Shown: in pieces, positions 27,028 through 35,544 of the stretch
Numbering within the stretch: the first letter of the stretch is position 1
Layout: every line of letters starts with the position of its first letter
Origin: Leptotrichia sp. OH3620_COT-345
Lineage (GTDB): Bacteria; Fusobacteriota; Fusobacteriia; Fusobacteriales; Leptotrichiaceae
Direction: 5' to 3'
DNA length: 64,000 bases
Assembly: GCF_003932895.1 (NCBI RefSeq)
Contig: NZ_RQYW01000003.1
Location: forward strand, 166,010-230,009
The notes under the pieces: model-generated
What the model was told of the DNA's origin: nothing
The model's input: only the letters and a program-made list of their open reading frames with translations
The model's database searches: none
Translations under genes and position numbers: made by a program

Positions 27028-28038
27028 TTATTCTTCTTTCAATATCTCCCCTTTTCTTAAATCTCCTCTCATTTTCTGAATAATATTATCCATTTCTTCA
27101 AGTTTTTTAAGGATTTTCTTTTCTTCTTGACTTGTTTTTATTATTTTTGAAATTCCCCCGTTTTTTATTATAATTCTTTTATCCGCTATTAATGCCAATG
27201 TAGGATCATGAGTAGCCATTAATACTATTTTATCTGAAGATACAAGTAAATCAAGGGCTTTTTTTCTGTCAATTCCGGCATTTTCTATTTCATCAATAAG
27301 AACTATGGGAGATGAACTTAAAATTGCAGTATCGGCTATCATTAGAGCCCTTGATTGTCCTCCGCTCAAAGCAGTGACTGGAGTACCGAGATTAAACTGT
27401 TCTCCTGCCAGCCTATTGGCTTCTTCTATAATTCTGTCAGTTATTTTTTCTATATTATCAACCATTCTACTTTTCGCATGAAGTTCTAGAAATTCTTTTA
27501 CTGATAAATCCATTACAAAATTCATATTTTGGGATAACTGAGCTACAAGTTTGTTATTTGAGGAATATCTCCATTTTTTATCGGGTAATTCGTTATTTAT
27601 AAGTATTTCTCTCTGTGTAGGAGTATCCTTTTGGGCCGTCCATTCAATATCAGCAAGAAGTCTTGATTTTCCTGACCCCGTAGGACCTACTATAGAAATT
27701 ATTTCAGATTTATGAATATCAAGCCTGTCAAATCCTTCAGAATTTCCCGATTTATCCTTTCCTGCGATAATTGTGAGTATCTCAATACCTTTATCTTCTT
27801 CCATTCCGAGAAAAAGTTTCATCTGTTCTATATATTCTATAAGACTTTCTTTAAGCTTTTCAATATCAAGAGCAGCATCTTCTATTTCTTCTTCAGTAAA
27901 TTCTTCTAAAAATTGACTGAATGTTTTATTTTCATGCCCATTTATATTTATAGCATTTTCAGAAAAAAAGTTTTCTGAAAAAGGATATTTTTCAAGAAGT
28001 TCACTGATTTTCAGCTCATTAACTATTTTTCTATTCAT
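27028..28038 (-). CDS. ABC-type ATPase with DUF1858-like N-terminus, no permease partner
   Basis: About 336 residues. Residues ~1-75 are helical and resemble a DUF1858/ScdA-N-like module (SELLEKYPFSENFFSENA). A cytosolic ABC ATPase domain follows: Walker A GPTGSGKS (~118-125), signature LSGGQSR (~224-230), Walker B VLIDEIENAG and H-loop MATHD. The last ~40 residues are a charged coiled coil. It is the third gene of a unit with a GTPase (overlap 8 bp) and a substrate-binding-like protein, yet no membrane component is nearby. I start at the ATG at 28038, with GGGAG upstream; a GTG one codon earlier is the alternative. Role unknown; ATP-driven handling of a metal cofactor is an inference. Confidence 0.8.
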   Translation of the reverse strand: MNRKIVNELKISELLEKYPFSENFFSENAININGHENKTFSQFLEEFTEEEIEDAALDIEKLKESLIEYIEQMKLFLGMEEDKGIEILTIIAGKDKSGNSEGFDRLDIHKSEIISIVGPTGSGKSRLLADIEWTAQKDTPTQREILINNELPDKKWRYSSNNKLVAQLSQNMNFVMDLSVKEFLELHAKSRMVDNIEKITDRIIEEANRLAGEQFNLGTPVTALSGGQSRALMIADTAILSSSPIVLIDEIENAGIDRKKALDLLVSSDKIVLMATHDPTLALIADKRIIIKNGGISKIIKTSQEEKKILKKLEEMDNIIQKMRGDLRKGEILKEE

Positions 28039-28732
28039 CACTACTCCCTAAATTCATTTTTCTTACATTTCCCATCTGATATTTTTCTCCTATTCTTGTT
28101 TCTCCAAGGCAATATGAGCATAAAGCTGAAGGCATAGGAAATCTGAGTTTTTTTCCTTGTACAGTTTCTATTTCCTTTTCTTTTTCATAAAGGAGAGTGC
28201 TTAATTCGTATGCTCCCTGTCCTGTAAGTCCATTCACATGCATTGTTACGGCTGTGGGATTTACAGAATTTACTCTTGAAGCAAATACTTCTCTTTCAGC
28301 TTGAGAAACTATATCTCCTTTTGTAATAATTACGATATCCGCAGATTTAAGCATCGGTCCTATTTTTTTAGGAGTATTTATTCCTGATAAATTATCAATT
28401 ACACATATTCCTTTTATATCTTTTATATAAGGCGAACATCTGTTGCAAAGTCCTGCCGACTCTGTAATCAGTATAGAAAGCCCCAAACTTCTTCCCCACT
28501 GAACTACTTCTTCTATATTTGACACAAAAAAATGATCCGGACATAGTGCCCCTGAAAGACCTTTTTTCACAGGAATCCCCGCTTTTTCATATAATATATC
28601 GTCATCTGTATACAGACAATCAAATTTTACGACTCCTACAGACATTCCCTGCTGCTTTAGAGCATCTATCGTTTTTAAAATAACACTTGTCTTTCCTGAT
28701 GATGGCGGTCCTGAAACTACTACTAAATTCAT
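28031..28732 (-). CDS. P-loop GTPase with CxxC motifs (CobW/HypB-like)
   Basis: This 233-residue cytosolic NTPase has the P-loop GPPSSGKTS (residues 8-16), a switch region with ESAGLC, and the guanine-specificity motif TKGD (137-140), as in SIMIBI GTPases such as HypB, UreG and CobW that insert metals. Cys residues stand out: C64, the pair C96/C99 (LCNRC) and the pair C205/C208 (LCSYC), which could bind a metal or cluster. AGGAGAAAAGG precedes the ATG. It is the middle gene of the three-gene unit 27028-30007. A metallochaperone role is inferred from family and Cys pattern. Confidence 0.8.
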   Translation of the reverse strand: MNLVVVSGPPSSGKTSVILKTIDALKQQGMSVGVVKFDCLYTDDDILYEKAGIPVKKGLSGALCPDHFFVSNIEEVVQWGRSLGLSILITESAGLCNRCSPYIKDIKGICVIDNLSGINTPKKIGPMLKSADIVIITKGDIVSQAEREVFASRVNSVNPTAVTMHVNGLTGQGAYELSTLLYEKEKEIETVQGKKLRFPMPSALCSYCLGETRIGEKYQMGNVRKMNLGSSDE

Positions 28733-28780
28733 CCTTTTCTCCTCTGCTTCTTAATTTACAGTATTTTTATAATAATATTT

Positions 28781-30007
28781 CTATAATTTCATAATGGCTT
28801 CGTTAAATTCATTTTCACATTGTCTGACAAGTCCTCCAACATCGTTTCCATGTATAAAATCCCAACCTATCCATTTAAATTTCTGGTCTTCAGTCAAGTG
28901 ATTGTCCACATTGGGATTTGTTGATGGAAATTTTCCGTTTGCAGAAAACAAAGTTCCTATTTTCTCTGACATAAAAAAATCTATAAACGGTTTAACCTTA
29001 TCTTTTTTTGATTTTTTTGCTATCATAAATATAGGACTTAGTAATGCTCCGTCTTTTGGCCACACAGCTTCAAGATCAGTAGCCCCCATAAGCATTTGAG
29101 TAAAAAAATAAGGAATTATACTGATTGCCGGAGCATCTCCGTTTTTCCCTTTCGCCTTTACCATTTGTGCAGGATGAAGATTTTTTTTGTATGATCTTGC
29201 AAGTTTATGTATTCCTTCAGAACCGTGTTCCTTATATATATTAATAATTAAAGCGTTGAATAAATCCAAATCATTCATAGGCAATGCTACCGAGTCTTCA
29301 AACTCTTCACTTAATATATCTTCCCATGTTTCAGGGAATTTTCTGTCTCCCAATACCGTTTTATTTACTAAAAATACAGCAGGAACTACTCCCATTATTG
29401 CATACTGCTTTTTAGGATCACGCAAATCTATTTTATCATTACAAAAATCCTTATTCATTTCATCCAAATATGTTTCAAATATACCTTTTTCCATGTATTG
29501 CCCCATAAGTTCCTTATCAAAAAACAGCTCAAATCCTGCTGACAAAAGTATATCCGATACTTTATCGGGATTTCCCGTCTTTACTTTATCCACTACCCAG
29601 TCCAATCCCAAATTCGCTGATTGGAGCTCATAGGTTATTTTATAATCCGCTTCGGCATTTCTTTCATTTACCCAGTTTTTAATTCCTTCCATAAGAGGTA
29701 TTCTTATAGGACAGGGCAACACTCCTTCAATAAGGATATCTCCTGTTGTATTTTCTTTTCTTCCTTCTAATGAAATATCGGTATCACTGTCTTTTTCAAG
29801 AAATGCTGCAAGTTTTTCCTCAAACAGTTCAGGATTTATTTTTTTTACTTTAAGTGCCATTTCAAGATTTATATTTTTAGCCATTGATTCAAACATTTGT
29901 TTGTTTTTTAGCTGCTCAAAACCGTTTGCTATAAGAAAATTAAGTGTTTCAGGATATTTTTCCACAATTTGATACAATGTATCTTTTAAACTGAAAAATT
30001 TATTCAT
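28781..30007 (-). CDS. Cytosolic substrate-binding-protein-like protein with N-terminal DUF1858
   Basis: This 408-residue protein starts with a DUF1858 module (residues ~1-65, pattern LYQIVEKYPETLNFLIANGF, then MAKNINLEMAL). A region resembling type-2 periplasmic binding proteins follows (~90-400, with WEDILSEEFEDSVALP and KVKPFIDFFMSEKIG). There is no signal peptide or lipobox, so unlike transporter receptors it should stay in the cytoplasm. It is the first gene of a unit with a CxxC GTPase and an ABC ATPase. AAAGGGAG precedes the ATG and a palindromic promoter region lies upstream. The ligand is unknown. Confidence 0.8.
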   Translation of the reverse strand: MNKFFSLKDTLYQIVEKYPETLNFLIANGFEQLKNKQMFESMAKNINLEMALKVKKINPELFEEKLAAFLEKDSDTDISLEGRKENTTGDILIEGVLPCPIRIPLMEGIKNWVNERNAEADYKITYELQSANLGLDWVVDKVKTGNPDKVSDILLSAGFELFFDKELMGQYMEKGIFETYLDEMNKDFCNDKIDLRDPKKQYAIMGVVPAVFLVNKTVLGDRKFPETWEDILSEEFEDSVALPMNDLDLFNALIINIYKEHGSEGIHKLARSYKKNLHPAQMVKAKGKNGDAPAISIIPYFFTQMLMGATDLEAVWPKDGALLSPIFMIAKKSKKDKVKPFIDFFMSEKIGTLFSANGKFPSTNPNVDNHLTEDQKFKWIGWDFIHGNDVGGLVRQCENEFNEAIMKL

Positions 30008-30077
30008 AAAGTTTCATCTCCCTTTTATTTCAGAAATTCTGTATTAATTTTTTATTTTAATTATTTTGTATATTAAA

Positions 30078-30107
30078 TTATATCATATCCACAAAAAAAA
30101 TATGTAA
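30078..30107 (-). promoter_or_regulatory. Probable promoter of the DUF1858/GTPase/ATPase unit
   Basis: On the minus strand a perfect TATAAT (30078-30083) lies 18 bases after TTACAT (30102-30107). The -35 lies inside the TGTAAC...GTTACA palindrome, which could therefore also act as an operator. Confidence 0.5.
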
Positions 30108-30125
30108 CTTACGTTACATATTTTA
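30093..30125 (-). terminator. Terminator of the two-component operon
   Basis: AAAATATGTAAC and GTTACATATTTT form a perfect 12-bp stem with a 5-base loop, followed on the minus strand by a run of T. It ends the RR-HK-hypothetical operon and overlaps the next promoter. Confidence 0.75.
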
Positions 30126-30136
30126 AATTATATTTT

Positions 30137-30601
30137 TTAATTTTTCTTTACTTCCAGTTTCAAAGCACCCAATCCCGTTATAATCACAAAAATTATTACC
30201 ATTAATAAAAAAATCGAGAGCATAACAACCTTTATTCCTCCTAAAAAAATTATAACTAATATCATCCATAAAATTTTTATAAGTCCTAATGAAGTAGTAT
30301 AGTCAATTTCAAAAGCTATTAATAATATTGCCAGTAAAGCTATCCCGAAAGATATTCCGAAAGCTGTATAATTTAATTTGACATCCATTTCAAATATTTC
30401 TTCCGTTATATTTATCTGTTTTTTCTGACTTTTCATTATAAAATTCTGATATATCTGAAATGTATGTTTTCCATTTTGTAAATCCCATTCTATCTCTTTA
30501 TTCAAAGGTATTATTTTTGTTTCATTATCTATTTTTAATCTTAACTGTGTATATAGGCTCTTCGAAATTTTGTTATTTAAAATTATTTTCATATTTTTCA
30601 T
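30137..30601 (-). CDS. Hypothetical membrane protein of the two-component operon
   Basis: About 154 residues. An N-terminal beta-rich soluble part (~1-75, with LNKEIEWDLQNGKHTFQIYQ) resembles a small carbohydrate- or lipid-facing sandwich. Three hydrophobic spans follow: FGISFGIALLAILLIAF, LIKILWMILVIIFLGGI and MLSIFLLMVIIFVIITGLG. I do not recognise the family. It overlaps the 3' end of the histidine kinase gene by about 29 bp, so it is translationally coupled and may be the signal target or an accessory of that system. The ATG at 30601 has GGAAGAG just upstream. Confidence 0.65.
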   Translation of the reverse strand: MKNMKIILNNKISKSLYTQLRLKIDNETKIIPLNKEIEWDLQNGKHTFQIYQNFIMKSQKKQINITEEIFEMDVKLNYTAFGISFGIALLAILLIAFEIDYTTSLGLIKILWMILVIIFLGGIKVVMLSIFLLMVIIFVIITGLGALKLEVKKN

Positions 30602-31901
30602 TCTCTTCCTTTTCAATTATCATATCCAATCCGTCTTTTCTGTTTACAGCATAAATTTTGCCGTCATTCAGTAAAATTATTTTCCTGATTATGGAAAGCC
30701 CAAGGCCCACTCCTGAAGTTTTTTCTTCTTTTTTATAATATCTCTCAAATATTTTTTCAGTTTCACTTTCAAAAATACCTGCACCATAATCCCTAACTAT
30801 GATTTTTTTCTTTTTATTTCTATTTTCTGCTATCAATTCTATCTTTTTTTTACCTGAATATTTTATCCCGTTATCTATGAGACCTCTTACAGCTTCTGAA
30901 AGAAGATACCCGTCTCCCGTTATTATAATATCCTCATCCGCTTTAACTATTATATTTTGCTCTTTATCCAATACCTCATAGTCTCTTTTTATTTTCTCCA
31001 GAAATTTCTTTACATTTATTTCTTCTTTTTTCAGTTTCACCTTTTCCAAATTGGAACTTAAAAAAATATTGTTTATTATTTTTTCGATGTTTTTTATTTC
31101 CATATCAATATTTTCCAATGATTCGGTAAAAAGTTCTCTGTCATTTTCAGCCCATTTCAATATATCAAGATATCCTTTCATTACTGCAAGAGGGGTTTTC
31201 AGTTCGTGAGACACATCTGAAGCAAACTTTTTCTGACTCTTTATTAATTCTTCCTTTTTTGAAAATGTATCGTTAATGACATCTATCAACTCACCTATTT
31301 CATCATCTCTTGTTTTTTCAAGTTTCATTTTTATATTTCTGTTATTCAGTTCCTTACTTTGCCTTATAACTTCAGAAACAGGAGTAAGTATATTTTTAGC
31401 TACCAAACTTGAAATGACATATTCGGAAATAACTAAAAGTATGAATATAACAGTCATTATATAAAAAAATTTAGAAAACTCTCCAAAAGCAAAATTTCTT
31501 GTAAAATAGTATTCTCTTCCTTTTTTCCCCTTATAAATTTTGTTATATATGAGTTTTCTGCTCCTTATCTGTAATTTATCCGTTTTAAAATTATTCATTT
31601 CCTCTTCATCAAAATTTTCAGTCAAATAAATAATTTTATTATTTTCCCTTACTGCGACAGACATATATTCTTTGTCAGCATAATTATATTTTACATAATC
31701 TTTTTTTATTTCATTAAGATTATCATTTTCCATTTTTTCAAGAATACCATACACAATCTGATCCAACTCTTTAATTTCAGACTTCACTTCAATATGTATG
31801 AAAAAAAGAAACATACTTACGATAATAATAAAAGAAGCAATTATTATCCTCACTGTATTTGCAAAAATTATTTTATCTTTAATCTTCTGTATTTTCTTCA
31901 T
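30573..31901 (-). CDS. Sensor histidine kinase
   Basis: This 442-residue membrane kinase has two spans (~15-36 and ~145-168) bracketing an extracytoplasmic sensor, then a HAMP domain (~168-225). The dimerisation/phospho-acceptor helix carries His232 in VSHELKTP. The ATPase domain has the N box (GLIDNGIKYS), G1 (DYGAGI) and G2 (GVGLGLSI). It pairs with the response regulator whose 3' end it overlaps by about 20 bp. The signal is unknown. Confidence 0.93.
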   Translation of the reverse strand: MKKIQKIKDKIIFANTVRIIIASFIIIVSMFLFFIHIEVKSEIKELDQIVYGILEKMENDNLNEIKKDYVKYNYADKEYMSVAVRENNKIIYLTENFDEEEMNNFKTDKLQIRSRKLIYNKIYKGKKGREYYFTRNFAFGEFSKFFYIMTVIFILLVISEYVISSLVAKNILTPVSEVIRQSKELNNRNIKMKLEKTRDDEIGELIDVINDTFSKKEELIKSQKKFASDVSHELKTPLAVMKGYLDILKWAENDRELFTESLENIDMEIKNIEKIINNIFLSSNLEKVKLKKEEINVKKFLEKIKRDYEVLDKEQNIIVKADEDIIITGDGYLLSEAVRGLIDNGIKYSGKKKIELIAENRNKKKKIIVRDYGAGIFESETEKIFERYYKKEEKTSGVGLGLSIIRKIILLNDGKIYAVNRKDGLDMIIEKEENEKYENNFK

Positions 31902-32544
31902 ATTTTAATATATATCCTATTCCTCTCACTGTTTTTATTATATTTTTTTCTAATTTCTGCCTTATTTTCTTCATTGTACTGTCAAGAAGATTATCGCTGG
32001 CATTCCAGCCCCACACTTTTTCCACAATTTTATCTCTCGATACTATTTCTTCTTTATTTTCAACTAAAATTTTTAACAGCTCATATTCCGTCTTACTGAA
32101 AATAACAGGATTTCCATTTATGATAACTGAATAATTTTCGGTATTCAGTTTTATATTTCTGTAAATAAGTTCCATAATTCTCTTTTTTCTTATATTTATA
32201 TCTATCCTCGCATTAAGTTCAGGCATATCAAAAGGTTTTGTAACATAATCAGATGCTCCCGACCTAAGAAGTTCCACTTTTTCTTCAGTGGAATTTCTTG
32301 CCGATAGAACTATAACAGGAACCTCAGAAATTTTCCGTATATTTTTACATACTTTATTCCCTTCCATTCCCGGAAGCCCTAAATCCAATATTACAAGGTC
32401 GTAATATTCCCTATTTTTATTAATATTGTTTAATGCATCAATTCCGTTTGTTTCAATACTGACTTCATGATTTTCATGCTCAAGTTGGATTTTTAATATT
32501 CTCACAATTTTTTCATCATCTTCTACAACTAAAATTTTCCCCAT
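31879..32544 (-). CDS. OmpR/PhoB-family response regulator
   Basis: This 221-residue regulator has a receiver domain with acidic pocket VEDDEK, phospho-acceptor Asp54 in LDLGLPG, Ser/Thr in VLSAR and Lys in VTKPFD. A winged-helix DNA-binding domain follows (~125-215, EYELLKILVENKEEIVSRD and TVRGIGYIL). It is first in a three-gene operon with its kinase and a membrane protein. Confidence 0.94.
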   Translation of the reverse strand: MGKILVVEDDEKIVRILKIQLEHENHEVSIETNGIDALNNINKNREYYDLVILDLGLPGMEGNKVCKNIRKISEVPVIVLSARNSTEEKVELLRSGASDYVTKPFDMPELNARIDINIRKKRIMELIYRNIKLNTENYSVIINGNPVIFSKTEYELLKILVENKEEIVSRDKIVEKVWGWNASDNLLDSTMKKIRQKLEKNIIKTVRGIGYILKYEENTED

Positions 32545-32746
32545 ATCTCTAGAATCTCCATATTTTATTAATTTTATTCATTAAATATTTTTATTCAGTT
32601 TAAATTCATTTAAAAAACTTTTGTTTTTGTTAGAATTAATTATATATGACAAAAATATTATATATTAATTCCTTAAAAATGAAAAGAAAAAATCAAAAAA
32701 TTCAGATAGTTTCTTTGTAAAATTATCTGAGAAAGGAGATTCCATT

Positions 32747-33454
32747 ATGGAAATTTCATTTATCATACCTGTTTACAATGAAGAGAAAAACATCCCTCTT
32801 TTATTGAAAAAACTTGAAGAAACTGTGGAAAACAAATATGTAGATTATGAATTTATTTTTATAAATGACGGAAGTACAGATTTATCAGGAGAAATTTTAC
32901 ACAGTCTTTCTTTAAATAAAAGTTACGTTAAAATTATTTCTCTCGAAAAAAATTCAGGGCAGTCCAAAGCACTTTATAAAGGCTTTAATCTTGCAAAAGG
33001 AGAAATTATAGTATCCTTAGACGGTGATTTACAGGCAGACCCTACAGATATAATCCTTTTATTGCCTTACTTGGAAAAATATGATATGGTCAACGGTGCA
33101 AGATCCCGAAGAAAAAACAAAAATTCCGACAAGTTATTTTCAGTTTTAGGAAATCATTTAAGAAATATCATTGTAGGTGATGACATTCAAGATGTGGCAA
33201 GTTCTATGAAAATTTTTAAGAAAAAAGTACTGAAGTGTTTTTATCCTTATACAGGTATGTACAGAATACTTCCCGTTCTTGCACAAATAAGCGGATTTTC
33301 CGTTGCTGAAATTCCCGTTCCTTATTATGACAGAATTTTCGGAAAATCAAATTATACTTTTTATGATCGTTTTTTTACAAGTCTGAAAAATATTTTTATT
33401 GTAAAACGGATAAAAAAGAAAAAAAGAAATTATAATGTTAACTGTTTTGTGTAA
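32747..33454 (+). CDS. Family 2 glycosyltransferase (polyprenyl-phosphate sugar transferase-like)
   Basis: This 235-residue GT2 enzyme resembles dolichyl/undecaprenyl-phosphate mannosyl- or glucosyltransferases: FIIPVYNEEKNI, INDGSTD, NSGQSKALYKGF, the DxD site SLDGDLQADP and ARSRRKNKNSDK. The usual C-terminal membrane spans are absent; the protein ends in a very basic tail (KRIKKKKRN) that could bind membranes. AAAGGAG precedes the ATG. It stands alone, convergent with the transketolase operon. Confidence 0.88.
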   Translation: MEISFIIPVYNEEKNIPLLLKKLEETVENKYVDYEFIFINDGSTDLSGEILHSLSLNKSYVKIISLEKNSGQSKALYKGFNLAKGEIIVSLDGDLQADPTDIILLLPYLEKYDMVNGARSRRKNKNSDKLFSVLGNHLRNIIVGDDIQDVASSMKIFKKKVLKCFYPYTGMYRILPVLAQISGFSVAEIPVPYYDRIFGKSNYTFYDRFFTSLKNIFIVKRIKKKKRNYNVNCFV

Positions 33455-33512
33455 TCTTAACTAAATACAAACTTAAAAATTATAATAGCTTTTTCAATTT
33501 TTTAATTTTAAA

Positions 33513-33604
33513 TTTTTGATCAAAATATTAAAAAAATATCATTTAACAAAATTATAATCATAATTATAATCATATAATAGGATATAAAGTTTGATCAAAA
33601 TATT
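33513..33604. repeat. Direct repeat containing the palindrome TTTGATCAAA
   Basis: TTTGATCAAAATATT occurs at 33515-33529 and 33590-33604 in the convergent region after the glycosyltransferase gene. Each copy contains a 10-bp palindrome. Between them lies ATAATTATAATCATAATTATAA-like sequence. It may be a protein-binding site pair. Confidence 0.35.
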
Positions 33605-33621
33605 TATATCCTCTAATAGAT

Positions 33622-33679
33622 AAAAAAGTATCAGCTTAATTATATAAGTTATAACTAAACTGATACTTTTTTAATTTTT
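33622..33679. terminator. Bidirectional terminator between convergent operons
   Basis: AAAAAAGTATCAG and CTGATACTTTTTT form a perfect 13-bp stem (33622-33634 and 33660-33672) with a 25-base loop and T runs on either strand. It serves the minus-strand transketolase operon and possibly the glycosyltransferase gene. Confidence 0.75.
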
Positions 33680-33702
33680 CTTTGCATTTTAAGCTATTCT
33701 TC

Positions 33703-34662
33703 TTACTTCAATAATTCTAAAGCAGCACTATAAATATGTTCCGAAGTCAACTCATATTCTTCCATAAGAAAATCCAATGTTCCTACTTGTCCGTATCTTT
33801 CCTTTATTCCTATTCTTTTCAATCGTGCATTTCCTTTTTCAGCCATCACTTCAGCAACTGCACTTCCCAATCCATTATGAATACTGTGATTTTCACATGT
33901 GATAATTTTCCCTGTCTTATCTGCATATTTAATTATTAGTTCCTTATCTATAGGATTTAAAGTAAACATATCTATCACTGCTACACTTTTTCCTTCTTTT
34001 TCAAGTTTCTTTGCCGCTTCCAATGCCTGACATACCATTATTCCGTTGGCAATAAGAGTAATATCATTTCCGTCTTTTAAGACATTTCCTTTTCCTATTT
34101 CAAAAATCGAACCTTTCTCATAAACAGTCGCTGCATTTTTCCTCATTGTCCTAATCCAGTAAAATCCGTCTTTCAAAGCTATCTGTTCAAGAACATTTTC
34201 AAACATTACTCCATCTGTCATTTCCATTACGACAGTATTTGCAAGTCCTCTCATTATTCCCATATCTTCAAAGGACATATGAGTTCCTCCATTATGTACA
34301 GCTGTTACTCCCGCATCAGAGGCAATCACTTTTATATTATTTTTCTGATATGCCGCCGACATGAAAAGCTGATCAAAACATCTTCTACTTGCAAATGCTG
34401 TGAATGTATGTACAAAAGGATATTTCCCCGCAATAGACATTCCCCCTGCCACTCCTATCATATTTGCTTCCATTATTCCACAGTTTATTACTTTATCAGG
34501 CTTTTCCTTTTGAACGGCATCCATTGTCATAGAACTCATAAGATCCGCTTCAAGCGCTACTATTCTGTTGTCTTTTTCCATTAATCGGGAAAGTACGGTA
34601 GAATATACTTTTCTCATTTCAATATCATCCTTTTTGAAATCTCCGTTGTACACCTTAATCAT
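33703..34662 (-). CDS. Transketolase, C-terminal (pyrimidine-binding) subunit
   Basis: This 319-residue protein is the second half of a split transketolase: the pyrimidine-binding domain (~15-175, with ALEADLMSSM, NCGIMEANMIGVAGGMS and GGTHMSFEDMGIMR) and the C-terminal domain (~195-310). With the preceding subunit it would form a thiamine-diphosphate enzyme moving two-carbon ketol units between sugar phosphates. The start is one base after the stop of the N-terminal subunit, so translation is coupled. It lies at the end of an ascorbate-type PTS operon and probably processes the imported sugar acid or pentose. Confidence 0.92.
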   Translation of the reverse strand: MIKVYNGDFKKDDIEMRKVYSTVLSRLMEKDNRIVALEADLMSSMTMDAVQKEKPDKVINCGIMEANMIGVAGGMSIAGKYPFVHTFTAFASRRCFDQLFMSAAYQKNNIKVIASDAGVTAVHNGGTHMSFEDMGIMRGLANTVVMEMTDGVMFENVLEQIALKDGFYWIRTMRKNAATVYEKGSIFEIGKGNVLKDGNDITLIANGIMVCQALEAAKKLEKEGKSVAVIDMFTLNPIDKELIIKYADKTGKIITCENHSIHNGLGSAVAEVMAEKGNARLKRIGIKERYGQVGTLDFLMEEYELTSEHIYSAALELLK

Positions 34663-34663
34663 T

Positions 34664-35515
34664 TTATTCTCGCCCTCTTTCCAGCTTTTCCACTTCTTTT
34701 TCCATTTCTTTTTTCAAATCGTCATTTAATCTCATATGATGTGAATTTTTCATTTTCTCAATATATTCCACTCCTTGACCTTTTATTGTATCGAGAATTA
34801 TAAATAAAGGTTTTTCATTTTCTGTCCGTGGAGATTTCACGGCGTCATATATTCCTTTAATATCATCCCCTTTTATTGTAACAGTATCAAATCCGAAAGC
34901 TTTCATCTTTTCTTCAAAGGAAAACGGATTTATTATTTCTTCCAAAGCTCCATCCAACTGCTGCTTATTATAATCGAGAAATATAGTCATATTATTTAAA
35001 TTATGGTGAGCTATAAACTGGAAGGCTTCCCAGCACTGCCCTTCGTTCATTTCTCCATCTCCGATGATTGAAAACACCCTATTGGGCTTTTTATCCAAAT
35101 GAAGTGCCATAGCTATACCGGTAGCAATGGATATACCTTGTCCGAGTGAACCTGTAGTTACATCTATTCCTTTTGTTTTAAGTCTGTCAGGATGGCTCGG
35201 AAGATTTGTACCGTTCTGATTTAAAGTATAAATTTCCTCAAGAGGAAAAAATCCTTTTAATGCCAGAGTCGAATATAGTGCAGGACCTGCATGCCCTTTT
35301 GACAGAACGAAATAATCCCTTTTCTCCCAACACGGATTTTCAGGATTTATATTCATAACTCCACCATAAAGTACGGCAAGAACTTCGACTACCGATAAGC
35401 TTCCTCCGTAATGTCCAAATCCTAAATGATTTAGGGATTTTAATGTGTTTATTCTAATTTCTCTAGCCAGTTTCTTCATTTCTTCCAATTTTTCTTCATA
35501 ATTACTGTTACTCAC
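34664..35515 (-). CDS. Transketolase, N-terminal (ThDP-binding) subunit
   Basis: This 283-residue protein carries the diphosphate/magnesium half of split transketolase: FGHYGGSLSVVEVLAVLY, KGHAGPALYSTLALKGF, TGSLGQGISIATG and the ThDP motif GDGEMNEGQCWEA continuing to NLNNMTIFLDYNKQQLDG. It follows the PTS IIC gene by about 30 bp with AAAGGAGC before the ATG. Confidence 0.93.
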   Translation of the reverse strand: MSNSNYEEKLEEMKKLAREIRINTLKSLNHLGFGHYGGSLSVVEVLAVLYGGVMNINPENPCWEKRDYFVLSKGHAGPALYSTLALKGFFPLEEIYTLNQNGTNLPSHPDRLKTKGIDVTTGSLGQGISIATGIAMALHLDKKPNRVFSIIGDGEMNEGQCWEAFQFIAHHNLNNMTIFLDYNKQQLDGALEEIINPFSFEEKMKAFGFDTVTIKGDDIKGIYDAVKSPRTENEKPLFIILDTIKGQGVEYIEKMKNSHHMRLNDDLKKEMEKEVEKLERGRE

Positions 35516-35544
35516 TTTAATTAGCTCCTTTCAGCTTATATAAA

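Noticed and set aside
28781..30007. Ordinary ABC importer receptor
   Set aside because: No signal peptide or lipobox, an N-terminal DUF1858 module and no permease gene nearby.
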